Source of the DNA: Pseudomonas sp. RIT-562
Lineage (GTDB): Bacteria > Pseudomonadota > Gammaproteobacteria > Pseudomonadales > Pseudomonadaceae
Length of the DNA: 64,000 nucleotides
Direction of reading: 5' to 3'
Assembly: GCF_026241895.1 (NCBI RefSeq)
Contig: NZ_JAPJIV010000001.1
Span: 372,001-436,000, forward strand
The notes under the pieces were generated by a model. That model saw only the letters and a program-made list of their open reading frames with translations. It was not told the DNA's origin and ran no database searches. The position numbers and the translations under genes were made by a program. Each line of letters starts with the position of its first letter. Position 1 is the first letter of the stretch. Below, one piece after another: positions 49,247-58,241 of the stretch.

Positions 49247-49272
49247 AAAATGCCCGGCGAACCGGGCATTTT
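49247..49272 (-). terminator. Intrinsic terminator of amtB
   Basis: AAAATGCCCGG and CCGGGCATTTT form an 11-bp stem with loop CGAA, 10 bases past the amtB stop, with T runs on both sides. Confidence 0.92.
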
Positions 49273-49282
49273 TTACGCTGAC

Positions 49283-50620
49283 TTACAAGTTGTAGCCACG
49301 CTCGTTGTGCAGGGCCAGGTCGATACCGACCGCCTCTTCTTCCTCAGTTACACGCAGCCCCATGACGGCGTCCAGGACCTTGAGGATGATGTAGGTAATG
49401 ATCGCGGTGTAGATCACCGTGAAACCCACGCCTTTGAGCTGGATCCAGACCTGCGCGCCGATATCGGTAACCGTGCCGAAACCACCCAGGGCCGGTGCTG
49501 CAAACACACCGGTGAGGATCGCGCCGAGGATACCGCCGATACCGTGCACACCAAAGGCGTCCAGGGAGTCGTCGTAGCCGAGCTTGCGTTTCAAGGTAGT
49601 GGCGCAGAAGAAACACACCACGCCTGCAGCCAGACCGATCACCAGGGCACCCATCGGGCCCACGGTACCAGCGGCTGGAGTGATCGCGACCAGACCGGCC
49701 ACAACACCCGAAGCAATACCCAGTGCGCTTGGCTTGCCGTGGGTGACCCACTCGGCAAACATCCAGCCCAGAGCCGCGGCAGCGGTAGCGATCTGGGTTA
49801 CCAGCATCGCCATGCCGGCGGTGCCGTTGGCAGCAGCCGCAGAGCCGGCGTTGAAGCCGAACCAGCCGACCCACAGCATCGCGGCCCCCATCAGGGTATA
49901 GCCGAGGTTGTGCGGCGCCATTGGCGTGGTCGGGAAGCCTTTACGCTTGCCCAGCACCAGGCAGCAGATCAGGCCAGCCACACCGGCGTTGATGTGCACC
50001 ACGGTGCCGCCCGCGAAGTCGAGCACGCCCCAGTCCCACATCAGGCCGCCGTTGCCGGACCAGACCATGTGTGCGATCGGTGCATACACCAGGGTGAACC
50101 AGATACCCATGAAGATCAGCATGGCGGAGAACTTCATGCGCTCGGCGAATGCACCGACGATCAACGCAGGGGTGATGATGGCGAAAGTCATCTGGAAGGT
50201 GATGAACACCGCCTCAGGGAACAATGCTGCCGGACCGGTCAGGCTCGATGGCGTGACACCGGCGAGGAACGCCTTGCCCATGCCGCCGAAGAACGAGTTG
50301 AAGTTGACGACGCCCTGCTCCATGCCGGTGGTGTCGAACGCAATGCTGTAGCCATAAATGACCCACAGGATGCTGATCAGACCGGTAATGGCGAAGCACT
50401 GCATCATCACGGAAAGAATGTTTTTGGAGCGGACCATGCCGCCGTAGAACAGCGCGAGACCGGGAATGGTCATGAACAGCACGAGGGCTGTCGAGGTCAG
50501 CATCCAGGCGGTGTCGCCGGAATTGAGGACTGGGGCCGCCACTTCGTCTGCCGCCATGGCCAGGCTGGGCATTACGAGGGACAACAGGGCTCCTAGCCCT
50601 GCGAATTTACGCAGAGTCAT
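49283..50620 (-). CDS. amtB: Ammonium transporter AmtB
   Basis: The 445-residue trimeric channel has a cleavable signal peptide (1-23) and eleven membrane segments. The pore histidines lie in GGTVVHINAG and DAFGVHGIGG, and the outer ammonium site is in FQMTFAIITPALI. The cytoplasmic tail that GlnK binds ends HNERGYNL. It is co-transcribed with glnK, 35 bases downstream of it. Confidence 0.97.
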   Translation of the reverse strand: MTLRKFAGLGALLSLVMPSLAMAADEVAAPVLNSGDTAWMLTSTALVLFMTIPGLALFYGGMVRSKNILSVMMQCFAITGLISILWVIYGYSIAFDTTGMEQGVVNFNSFFGGMGKAFLAGVTPSSLTGPAALFPEAVFITFQMTFAIITPALIVGAFAERMKFSAMLIFMGIWFTLVYAPIAHMVWSGNGGLMWDWGVLDFAGGTVVHINAGVAGLICCLVLGKRKGFPTTPMAPHNLGYTLMGAAMLWVGWFGFNAGSAAAANGTAGMAMLVTQIATAAAALGWMFAEWVTHGKPSALGIASGVVAGLVAITPAAGTVGPMGALVIGLAAGVVCFFCATTLKRKLGYDDSLDAFGVHGIGGILGAILTGVFAAPALGGFGTVTDIGAQVWIQLKGVGFTVIYTAIITYIILKVLDAVMGLRVTEEEEAVGIDLALHNERGYNL

Positions 50621-50655
50621 ATTGTTTTCTCCTGGGGCGTTGGGTTTGTGGCGGC

Positions 50656-51162
<507 letters not shown>

Positions 51163-51202
51163 TCACAGCGACTGCATCAGTGCATGGGTTACTAGGCTCT
51201 TA

Positions 51203-51217
51203 GCAGAAAGCTTGCCA
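51203..51217 (-). promoter_or_regulatory. Candidate sigma-54 promoter of glnK-amtB
   Basis: On the minus strand TGGCAAGCTTTCTGC has the invariant GG and GC 10 bases apart and agrees well with the consensus TGGCACG-N4-TTGC. Transcription would start near 51191, leaving a leader of about 195 bases before glnK. Pseudomonas glnK-amtB is known to be RpoN/NtrC-dependent. Confidence 0.7.
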
Positions 51218-51292
51218 TCTCTTGAAAAGTGCCTGAATTCAACCCCTTGGCCCGACTCAAAAGCGACTGGGTGAACGACATGCCGCGGATAC

Positions 51293-51340
51293 GCACAACA
51301 ACGGTGCGGCGCCGTTCGTCCGCATGCGCGAAAACCGTGC
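51293..51340 (-). promoter_or_regulatory. Two NtrC-like enhancer sites upstream of glnK
   Basis: GCACAACAACGGTGC (51293-51307) fits GCAC-N7-GTGC exactly, and GCGCGAAAACCGTGC (51326-51340) fits with one mismatch. Their centres are 33 bases apart, about three helical turns, and lie about 109 and 142 bases upstream of the predicted start. Confidence 0.6.
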
Positions 51341-51410
51341 ATCCCTGCATCGGGATTGACTATAGACACTGCGTGATACACTGCCCGCCATCGTTTCCAG
51401 GACCTTTCCC

Positions 51411-51671
51411 ATGCTCGCGCCCAAAGACTTCCTCGACGCCCTCACGGGCACCGCCTCCCGCCTTTTCAGCGGCGACACGCCATTGCCGAAAAGCGAAATC
51501 GAAAGCCAGTTCAAGGCGTTGTTGCAGAGCGGCTTCAGCAAGCTGGACCTGGTGAGCCGGGAAGAGTTTGATAGTCAGATGGTCGTACTGGCACGGACCC
51601 GCGCCCGCCTGGAAAGCCTTGAAGCGAAAGTGGCCGAGATGGAAGCAAAGCTCAATCCACCGGCTGAGTAA
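51411..51671 (+). CDS. ubiK: Ubiquinone biosynthesis accessory factor UbiK
   Basis: The 86-residue BMFP-family protein has an amphipathic N-terminal region (LAPKDFLDALTGTASRLF), then KALLQSGFSKLDLVSREEFD and a C-terminal coiled coil that trimerises. It binds UbiJ and assists the Ubi complex. It is divergent from glnK, as in P. aeruginosa PA5288-PA5289. In P. aeruginosa comM follows directly; here a 1.4 kb insertion separates them. Confidence 0.93.
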   Translation: MLAPKDFLDALTGTASRLFSGDTPLPKSEIESQFKALLQSGFSKLDLVSREEFDSQMVVLARTRARLESLEAKVAEMEAKLNPPAE

Positions 51672-51736
51672 GCGCTGCAGATCACCGTGGGGGAGGCTTC
51701 GAATGGCCTCACGCGTATTGCGGTCGCAGTAGGTAG

Positions 51737-52000
51737 TTAGCCACGTTCGATATCGTCGCTGCGCGCCTCGTAATGCGATGGCGGATTCAGCCAGAAGTCG
51801 GGCGTGGTGTTGAAGTGAACGGCCAGCTTCCTGGCGAGGTCCGGACTGACGCCTGTGCATTGCGCGACAAACTTCGTCAGCTCAACCTCATACTCCGGAC
51901 GCAGGACTGCAAGGTTGGCCCCCGTGGCATCCGATGGTTCAAGAAACTCCTCTTCAAGAATTCCCCCGGAATGATTCGAGCGCATTCCATTACTGTCCAT
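51737..52000 (-). CDS. HigA-like addiction-module antidote with a degraded DNA-binding domain
   Basis: The 87-residue protein has both ends typical of HigA: NGMRSNHSGGILEEEFLEP at the start, where family members read NGMRPxHPGExLREEFL, and DLARKLAVHFNTTPDFWLNPPSHYEAR at the end. The middle, which should be the helix-turn-helix, reads ATGANLAVLRPEYEVELTKF and has lost the usual ALAxxLGV/RxNxIxxGRR pattern. GGAGAAGGGAAG precedes the ATG. No HigB toxin gene lies on its 5' side, where it belongs. It is probably an orphan or decaying antitoxin. Confidence 0.65.
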   Translation of the reverse strand: MDSNGMRSNHSGGILEEEFLEPSDATGANLAVLRPEYEVELTKFVAQCTGVSPDLARKLAVHFNTTPDFWLNPPSHYEARSDDIERG

Positions 52001-52019
52001 CTTCCCTTCTCCGGGTGGC

Positions 52020-52769
52020 GTGATCAGCAGCGATCATAAGCAGCCCTCCCCAGCAAACAAGCGCACCCCGGCTATTCAGGCATCGCCCTTCAAACATTTC
52101 GGAACAGTCCTACAAAAACTGCGTGCTGCAGCTGATTTCGTCCCCCATTTTGCTCCGCTAACCTCTTCGCTCAGACCCAGAGCTCGCCCCATCGCACACC
52201 GTGTGCAGGTCATTAGCAGAGTTGCCCCTAGTGGGTGCTACAGCCTCACGATTACGGACGACTCACTTTTGCCTGAACCGATATTCCCTGTTTTGTCTTG
52301 CATTGACTTCACGACCTTGGACAAAGACTACTGCGTACCTCACCCAGTCTCTGGAGAGCTGAGTTTCGCATATGTCGCAGAGTACAAAAGTCGGAACCTC
52401 TCAGTTACCGGCGGTGAGGTTTTCTTACGAATCGGCAAACACCTAGGGTTCGGCAAAGGCTTTGGGGTCAATCACATTTGGGAAGGACATAGCCACGAAC
52501 TACCAGCATGGGGCTGTAAGTCAATCGATGAGGTTCCAGCATTTGTTGCGGCGATTTTGACCCAAGGTGCCCAAGTATTATGCGAGAGCTATCAGACACG
52601 TGACGGATACCGCCTCACGATTGTCCGAGGTGCACGCGGTTGCGCGATTCTGTCGCCGCAGCTGGATAAGGAGGGGGAGAACTTCTACTCGGTCGTGACC
52701 GCATACAAGAGCAATCGCAACCGCGGAGCGATGAGAGTTGGCACCCTGAAAGAAAAAAAGGCGCCATAG
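52020..52769 (+). CDS. Putative BECR-fold ribonuclease (PBECR-like) protein
   Basis: The 249-residue product starts with GTG and has no other in-frame ATG except near the end; GTG at 52203 is a possible later start. Residues of about 1-110 are Ser/Pro/Arg-rich and unrecognised. The C-terminal half reads LRIGKHLGFGKGFGVNHIWE, then a GHSHELPAWG His pair, YRLTIVRGARGCAIL and FYSVVTAYKSNRNRG. This resembles the barnase/EndoU/colicin E5-D/RelE nuclease domains found in phages and polymorphic toxins. Base composition is visibly less GC-rich than neighbours. A hairpin overlaps its stop. No immunity gene is recognised. Confidence 0.55.
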   Translation: MISSDHKQPSPANKRTPAIQASPFKHFGTVLQKLRAAADFVPHFAPLTSSLRPRARPIAHRVQVISRVAPSGCYSLTITDDSLLPEPIFPVLSCIDFTTLDKDYCVPHPVSGELSFAYVAEYKSRNLSVTGGEVFLRIGKHLGFGKGFGVNHIWEGHSHELPAWGCKSIDEVPAFVAAILTQGAQVLCESYQTRDGYRLTIVRGARGCAILSPQLDKEGENFYSVVTAYKSNRNRGAMRVGTLKEKKAP

Positions 52770-52777
52770 GCGCCTTT
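52757..52777. terminator. Terminator overlapping the BECR gene stop codon
   Basis: AAAGGCGCC and GGCGCCTTT form a 9-bp stem with loop ATA. A runs and a short T run flank it, so it can work in both directions. The stop codon TAG is in the loop and stem. Confidence 0.8.
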
Positions 52778-52788
52778 CAAAAATGCAA

Positions 52789-52944
52789 TTAGGGCTGGTA
52801 GTCGCAGCGCTCGCTTAGCACGTCCGAGAAGCTTCTCTCGAAAGGGGTCGAAAGCCAACCGCTGTTGCCGGTTGCCGCTACCACAGGATCTACGAATCCT
52901 GCACATCCACAGTGTTGAGGCAATTTCGTAGTAAACCGCAACAC
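52789..52944 (-). CDS. Possible small cysteine-containing protein, unknown
   Basis: A reading frame of 51 codons from a GTG at 52944 (or 60 from a TTG at 52971) encodes LPQHCGCAGFVDPVVAATGN and then WLSTPFERSFSDVLSERCDY. It ends 12 bases before a bidirectional terminator, which favours a real transcript. TTGATA and TTATAG spaced by 18 bases lie just upstream, close enough that the later start would be nearly leaderless. I recognise no family. It may be a gene fragment. Confidence 0.3.
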   Translation of the reverse strand: MLRFTTKLPQHCGCAGFVDPVVAATGNSGWLSTPFERSFSDVLSERCDYQP

Positions 52945-53141
52945 CCCTGCTCTATAAGAGCCCTTGAACAAATTCTATCAAGTACAGCAGGCAGCTTCAA
53001 CGATTAGATGGTGGACCAATTAACGGGTCGGTAGCGGACTCCAGCAACATCCTGCGAAGCTTTCCCTGTCGCGCAGATGTAAACCCCATCTACCCTTGAA
53101 ATCACCGCAGGAAGCGGCTCCCGTCAGCTCAAGGAACGACC
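52945..53141. other. Right end of the ubiK-comM insertion
   Basis: Nothing that looks coding is seen here. The last 60 bases before comM hold its ribosome site (CAAGGAACGACC) and probably its promoter. I found no direct repeat between this end and the region after ubiK that would mark an integration site. Confidence 0.4.
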
Positions 53142-54635
53142 ATGTCCCTCTCCATCGTCCACAGCCGCGCTCAGATTGGTGTGGATGCGCCCGCCGTCAC
53201 GGTGGAAGTGCATCTCGCCAATGGCTTGCCGTCACTGACAATGGTCGGTTTGCCCGAAACGGCCGTGAAGGAAAGCAAAGACCGGGTACGTAGTGCGATC
53301 ATAAATTCCGGGCTGCAGTTTCCCGCGCGACGCATCACGCTCAATCTCGCCCCGGCGGATTTACCCAAGGATGGCGGGCGATTTGATTTGGCGATTGCTC
53401 TGGGAATTCTGTCGGCCAGCGTTCAGGTGCCGACGATGACCCTGGATGACGTGGAATGCCTGGGGGAACTGGCGTTATCCGGCGCGGTGCGGGCGGTGCG
53501 CGGCGTATTGCCCGCCGCCCTGGCGGCGCGCAAAGCGGGTCGAACGTTGCTGGTGCCGCGGGCGAACGCCGAAGAGGCCTGCCTGGCATCGGGCCTGCAG
53601 GTGATTGCTGTGGATCATTTGCTGGAGGCCGTGGCTCATTTCAACGGTCACCAGCCCATCGCTCCATACGTCTCAGACGGCCTGATGCACGCCAGCAAAC
53701 CCTATCCTGATCTGAGTGAAGTACAGGGCCAACTCGCAGCCAAACGAGCGTTGCTGATTGCTGCGGCAGGCGCGCACAACTTGCTGTTCAGCGGGCCACC
53801 TGGGACCGGCAAAACACTGCTGGCGAGCCGACTGCCGGGCCTGCTGCCGCCCTTGGCCGAAAGCGAGGCGCTGGAGGTCGCAGCCATTCAGTCGGTCGCC
53901 AGTTGCGTGCCCCTCAGTCACTGGCCGCAGCGACCGTTTCGCCAACCTCATCACTCGGCATCCGGCCCGGCGCTGGTGGGTGGCGGTTCAAAGCCTCAGC
54001 CCGGTGAAATCACCCTCGCCCACCATGGCGTGCTGTTCCTTGATGAACTGCCGGAATTTGACCGCAGAGTGTTGGAGGTGCTGCGCGAGCCAATGGAATC
54101 CGGTCACATCGTGATATCGCGCGCAAGGGATCGAGTGCGCTTTCCGGCGCGTTTCCAACTGGTCGCAGCAATGAATCCCTGCCCCTGTGGATATCTTGGC
54201 GAGCCAACTGGCAAATGCTCATGCACCCCGGACATGGTCCAGCGCTACCGCAACAAACTGTCCGGGCCGCTGCTGGATCGAATCGACCTGCACCTGACCG
54301 TAGCGCGGGAAGCCACAGCTCTCAACCCCTCAGCGAAACCCGGCGATGACACCGCCAGCGCCGCGCTGCTGGTAGCCGACGCCAGGGAGCGTCAACACAA
54401 GCGCCAAGGCTGCGCCAACGCCTTCCTCGACCTCCCCGGCCTGCGCAATCACTGCAAGTTATCCACAGCCGATGAGACCTGGCTGGAATCCGCCTGCGAA
54501 AGACTGACCCTGTCGCTACGCTCGGCCCATCGATTGCTCAAGGTAGCGCGCACTTTGGCGGACCTTGAGCAGATCGATGCCATCTCGCGAGAGCATTTGG
54601 CTGAGGCGCTGCAGTATCGGCCGGCCACGAACTGA
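53142..54635 (+). CDS. comM: YifB/ComM family Mg chelatase-like AAA+ ATPase
   Basis: The 497-residue protein has an N-terminal Lon-protease-like domain (IVHSRAQIGVDAPAVTVEVH, then NLAPADLPKDGGRFDLAIALGIL), Walker A GPPGTGKT at 218-225, Walker B LFLDELPEF and the C-terminal Mg-chelatase-like helical domain. A zinc-finger-like CPCGYLGEPTGKCSC is present. ComM is a DNA branch-migration helicase in natural transformation; related genes are widespread in non-competent species. Confidence 0.95.
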   Translation: MSLSIVHSRAQIGVDAPAVTVEVHLANGLPSLTMVGLPETAVKESKDRVRSAIINSGLQFPARRITLNLAPADLPKDGGRFDLAIALGILSASVQVPTMTLDDVECLGELALSGAVRAVRGVLPAALAARKAGRTLLVPRANAEEACLASGLQVIAVDHLLEAVAHFNGHQPIAPYVSDGLMHASKPYPDLSEVQGQLAAKRALLIAAAGAHNLLFSGPPGTGKTLLASRLPGLLPPLAESEALEVAAIQSVASCVPLSHWPQRPFRQPHHSASGPALVGGGSKPQPGEITLAHHGVLFLDELPEFDRRVLEVLREPMESGHIVISRARDRVRFPARFQLVAAMNPCPCGYLGEPTGKCSCTPDMVQRYRNKLSGPLLDRIDLHLTVAREATALNPSAKPGDDTASAALLVADARERQHKRQGCANAFLDLPGLRNHCKLSTADETWLESACERLTLSLRSAHRLLKVARTLADLEQIDAISREHLAEALQYRPATN

Positions 54636-54640
54636 TGAAT

Positions 54641-55855
54641 TTACTCCTTGGTGAGATCCACCAACGGCATCTGCCGCACCTCGGTTTCGCGCCCGGCCTG
54701 AATCTCGCTCACCCGCTTCAACGCCTGCTCCACCGCGCCTTTGTCCGCCAACAAGCTGTAGCTGATCTGGAACTGTTTCTGCTCTTTCGGCGCGATCGTT
54801 GGCACCAGACCCAGTGGCCGTTGATACCGGCGGTTGTAGGAAAAGCTAGTGCCTGGCTCAAGTCCGGTGACGTAGCCCTGCCCCTGGGTATCGGTGTTTT
54901 TCCACAAGGAGAAAACCGGCAGGGTTTGCGTATTGAAACCCACCGAGACGCCCAGGCTGCCAGCTTTGTTGTGCAGCACAGTTAACGTATCGCCATGTGC
55001 ATCGGCGTAAGGCACTACGTTGTAGACCGTTTCGTCATAGTCTCTGGTCGGGCCGCGGTACGTTTGCCAGTCCGTCAGATCCGCCTTGGCCTTGTCGTTG
55101 AACGGCGACACCTGCTTTACCGGCGCGACGAAGCGGGCGCCCTGTTCCAGAAATGGCGTACTGAAGTTGCTGTGGTACAGCGCCTGGTATTCCTTTGGAT
55201 AGTCGCCGTTGTTGGTCAGCGTATCGTTAAGGCTGAAGCGCACGCTGCCGGGTTCAGTGACCAGTTCGGTGGCGACGGAGAAGTCGACTTTCTTGAACGC
55301 CTGCTCTTTCAACTCGCCGCGCAGACTGATGGTGTAAGGCGGGTTTTCGTCGATGTGCAGGGTGACTTTGCTGGCCGGGATGTTCGCAGCGCGACCATGC
55401 AGGGTCAGCAATTCACCGTTGTCGATACCGGGATGGCCAACCCACTCGTAACCACAGCGAGTGACCAGCTCGTTGAAGCCCTCCAGCCAGCCGAGCCCAC
55501 CGCGACCGTTGAGTTCGATGAAGGCTGGGTTGACCACTTCCTTGACCGGGGAGTCCCAGCCCATGCGCACGTCACCCACCGAAGCCTGCAGCACATTCAT
55601 CCCGCGGGTCGGCACTACCGATAGTTTGAGCGCGCCGTTATCGATGTCGACCACACTGACCCCCTCCTGGCGACCTCCGTGCAAGGTACGCAGGGTAACG
55701 GAGAAGGGTTTGTCGGTTTTCACGCCGAGCTGCTGGCTGGTGATTGTCCAGTTTTCGGGCGCTTTGTTGGAGTCCAGCAGGGTGTAATCCCAGGCCATGG
55801 CGTGGGAGGCAGCGGACAGTGCGCTGAGCGTGATGAACAGTTTGAGCGGAGTCAT
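54641..55855 (-). CDS. Exported DUF4432 (aldose epimerase-like) protein
   Basis: The 404-residue protein has a signal peptide (MTPLKLFITLSALSAASHAMA) and a galactose-mutarotase-like beta-sandwich: LSVVPTRGMNVLQA, FNELVTRCGYEWVGHPGID, LTLHGRAANIPA with a candidate catalytic His, and YVTGLEPGTSFSYNRRY. DUF4432 members are aldose 1-epimerase relatives; periplasmic placement suggests a sugar-handling role, with substrate unknown. It converges on comM with 5 bases between stops. Confidence 0.88.
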   Translation of the reverse strand: MTPLKLFITLSALSAASHAMAWDYTLLDSNKAPENWTITSQQLGVKTDKPFSVTLRTLHGGRQEGVSVVDIDNGALKLSVVPTRGMNVLQASVGDVRMGWDSPVKEVVNPAFIELNGRGGLGWLEGFNELVTRCGYEWVGHPGIDNGELLTLHGRAANIPASKVTLHIDENPPYTISLRGELKEQAFKKVDFSVATELVTEPGSVRFSLNDTLTNNGDYPKEYQALYHSNFSTPFLEQGARFVAPVKQVSPFNDKAKADLTDWQTYRGPTRDYDETVYNVVPYADAHGDTLTVLHNKAGSLGVSVGFNTQTLPVFSLWKNTDTQGQGYVTGLEPGTSFSYNRRYQRPLGLVPTIAPKEQKQFQISYSLLADKGAVEQALKRVSEIQAGRETEVRQMPLVDLTKE

Positions 55856-55974
55856 GGCAGGTGCCTTTATTGGAGTTGTGCCGTTTTTATAGACTTGCTG
55901 AAACGATTCATCAAGCTAAAAAAGCCAAGAATTGGCCCGCTGCATTGGTATCAGCTCAAGAAAGTGAGGCCTCT

Positions 55975-56060
55975 ATCGCGAGCAGGCTCACTCCTACCGC
56001 AGAACGTCGGCGGTCACAGTGATGGCCACCTGGCACTGTAGGAGTGAGCCTGCTCGCGAT
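55975..56060. repeat. REPIN, family A
   Basis: Arms 55975-55997 and 56037-56060 are inverted family A repeats, lying between the DUF4432 gene and the chemoreceptor gene. Confidence 0.92.
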
Positions 56061-56078
56061 AGCTATACCAGCGACACC

Positions 56079-58055
56079 TCAACGAAACCGGTCAACCTCG
56101 GAACGCAACCCCGCCGCCAAGCTCTCCAGCTCTTTCGCCGTCACAGCCAGGTGCGACACCACTTCACGCTGCTCGCTGTTGGCCAGCGCAATGCTTTGCA
56201 AGTTGCTGCTGAGCAAAGTTGCAGTGCTGCTCTGCTCTTGGGTGGCCGTGGTGATCGCCGAGAACTGCTGGCCGGCCGCGCGACTCTGCTCATCGATGCG
56301 CGCCAGGGCCGCCGCGACGTTGGCGTTGCGCGACAGACCTTCCTGCATCAGCACATTGCCCTGCTCCATGGTGCTGATGGCATTGCCTGTCTCCTGCTGA
56401 ATGCTCTGGATCATCAGCGAAATTTCATCGGTCGCCTGGCGAGTACGTGAAGCCAGGTTGCGTACTTCATCGGCGACCACGGCAAAACCACGGCCCTGCT
56501 CACCTGCGCGGGCTGCTTCGATCGCCGCGTTGAGCGCCAGCAGATTGGTCTGCTCGGCAATCGAGGTGATCACCCCGACGATGCCGCCAATTTCCTGTGA
56601 ACGCTGGCCCAGCGTGTTGATGACCGTCGCGGTGCTGTTCAGCGCGCCAGCGATTTGCTCAATGGACGAAGAAGCCTCGTCCATCGAAGTCCGACCGATC
56701 CGGGTTTGCTCGGCGTTTTCCTGGGCGAGTAGCTGGGTGCTGCCCATGTTGTCGGCGATGTTCAGGGAGGTGGCGCTGAATTCTTCCACGGCGCCGGCCA
56801 TGCTGGTGATCTCGCCAGACTGTTGTTCCATGCCTTCGTAGGCACCGCCAGACAGGCCAGACAGTGCCTGGGCACGACTATTGACCTCCTGCGATGCTTT
56901 GCGGATGTGCTCCACCATGGTCGAGAGCGCCTGGCTCATCTGGTTGAAAGCCCGGGCCAACTGACCGATTTCGTCATGGCTCGAGACATTCAGGCGCACG
57001 CTCAGATCACCGGCGCCCAGCGCTTCGGCCTGGCGCACCAGATCACCCAGTGGCGCCAGTTTGCTGCGCAACAACCAGACCGCCGCACCGACTGCAATCA
57101 GCATCGCCAGCAGGCTGCCGATCGCCAGTTGAATGCCGACGCTCCAGGTCACGGCGCGGATTTCCGCTTGGGGCATGCTCGCCACCACCGACCAGGGACC
57201 ACCCTCGAACGGCACGGCCACGCTGTAAAAGTCTTCGGACTGGTCGCTCCAGAACTCACCTTTGCCAGGCGTTTTGGCCAGACCCGCAAGGGTTGGCGCC
57301 GCCTGTTCCAATGCTTGTACTCCAGCAATTGGCACCAGCCATTTACCCTGTTCATCCAGCAACGCCAGGGAGCCGGTCTGACCGATGCGGAAGCGCTTGA
57401 GGTTGGCGAACTGCGCGTTCTGCGCATCGGTGTAATCGAATCCTACAAACAGCACGGCAATCACCCGGCCGCCGCTGTCGCGTACCGGGGTGTACTGGGT
57501 CATGTAGGAACGTTCGAACAACAGGGCCCTACCGACGTAGTTCTGTCCCGCCATCAGGCGTGCGTAAGCCGGGTGAGCGTGATCCAGCAGCGTGCCGATG
57601 GCTCGCGTGCCATCCTGCTTGCTCAGGGAAGTACTGACGCGGATGAAGTCGTCGCCGTTACGCACGAACAGCGTGGCGACCCCGGCGGTCATTTGCTTGA
57701 ACTCATCTACTTCCTGGAAATTGTTGTTCAGCACTTCGCTGCCCAGGTGCAAGCCTGGCGTCGACACGCCCGCGACCGTCACCGGCTGCTCCGGGTGCAG
57801 GCTGAGGCCAGCGCTGAAGCGCTTCTCGAACAGGCCGCTGAGACGCTGGGTACTCTCACGCAGCGTTCCGTGAAAGGTGCTCAACTGATCGGCCAGCAAC
57901 CGGGCCTCGCTGGCCAGGTGCTCTTCGCGGGTAGCGAGGTTGGCGGTGTCCAGCGAACGCAGGGCGAACAGGGTGCTGCAGCTGATGACAATCGCCAGTA
58001 TCACGGCAAGCGCGATACCCAGCTGTGAGGCAATGCGGGCGCGAGGTTGAGACAT
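56079..58055 (-). CDS. Methyl-accepting chemotaxis protein (Cache-HAMP-MCP)
   Basis: The 658-residue chemoreceptor has TM1 at about 10-31, a large periplasmic double-Cache type sensor (about 35-310; [27 protein letters not shown] is typical of Cache_3-Cache_2), TM2 at about 317-340, a HAMP domain (342-395) and a signalling domain with the hairpin tip [20 protein letters not shown]. No CheB/CheR pentapeptide is seen at the end. The start at 58055 with AGGAG was chosen over a longer reading. The ligand is unknown; the neighbour is an exported sugar-epimerase-like gene. Confidence 0.94.
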   Translation of the reverse strand: MSQPRARIASQLGIALAVILAIVISCSTLFALRSLDTANLATREEHLASEARLLADQLSTFHGTLRESTQRLSGLFEKRFSAGLSLHPEQPVTVAGVSTPGLHLGSEVLNNNFQEVDEFKQMTAGVATLFVRNGDDFIRVSTSLSKQDGTRAIGTLLDHAHPAYARLMAGQNYVGRALLFERSYMTQYTPVRDSGGRVIAVLFVGFDYTDAQNAQFANLKRFRIGQTGSLALLDEQGKWLVPIAGVQALEQAAPTLAGLAKTPGKGEFWSDQSEDFYSVAVPFEGGPWSVVASMPQAEIRAVTWSVGIQLAIGSLLAMLIAVGAAVWLLRSKLAPLGDLVRQAEALGAGDLSVRLNVSSHDEIGQLARAFNQMSQALSTMVEHIRKASQEVNSRAQALSGLSGGAYEGMEQQSGEITSMAGAVEEFSATSLNIADNMGSTQLLAQENAEQTRIGRTSMDEASSSIEQIAGALNSTATVINTLGQRSQEIGGIVGVITSIAEQTNLLALNAAIEAARAGEQGRGFAVVADEVRNLASRTRQATDEISLMIQSIQQETGNAISTMEQGNVLMQEGLSRNANVAAALARIDEQSRAAGQQFSAITTATQEQSSTATLLSSNLQSIALANSEQREVVSHLAVTAKELESLAAGLRSEVDRFR

Positions 58056-58241
58056 GACAGCTCCTGGCCAAGCGTCCGAATCCTCCTTGATCTGGCTGCA
58101 CACTCAGCGATATTTCTAATAATGGGGTTTACGTCGAACCTGCACGAAGGTTCCACCCGCATCTCTTCGGCGGCAAAACTGAATACTTGAGCCGATTACC
58201 CGGATATGTCCGGAGCCTGGCGCTGCTCAGGCTCTATCGAT

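Noticed and set aside
52685..52906. 73-codon minus-strand frame over the 3' end of the BECR gene
   Set aside because: It reads through the terminator hairpin, is Arg/Leu-rich and overlaps the better supported plus-strand frame.
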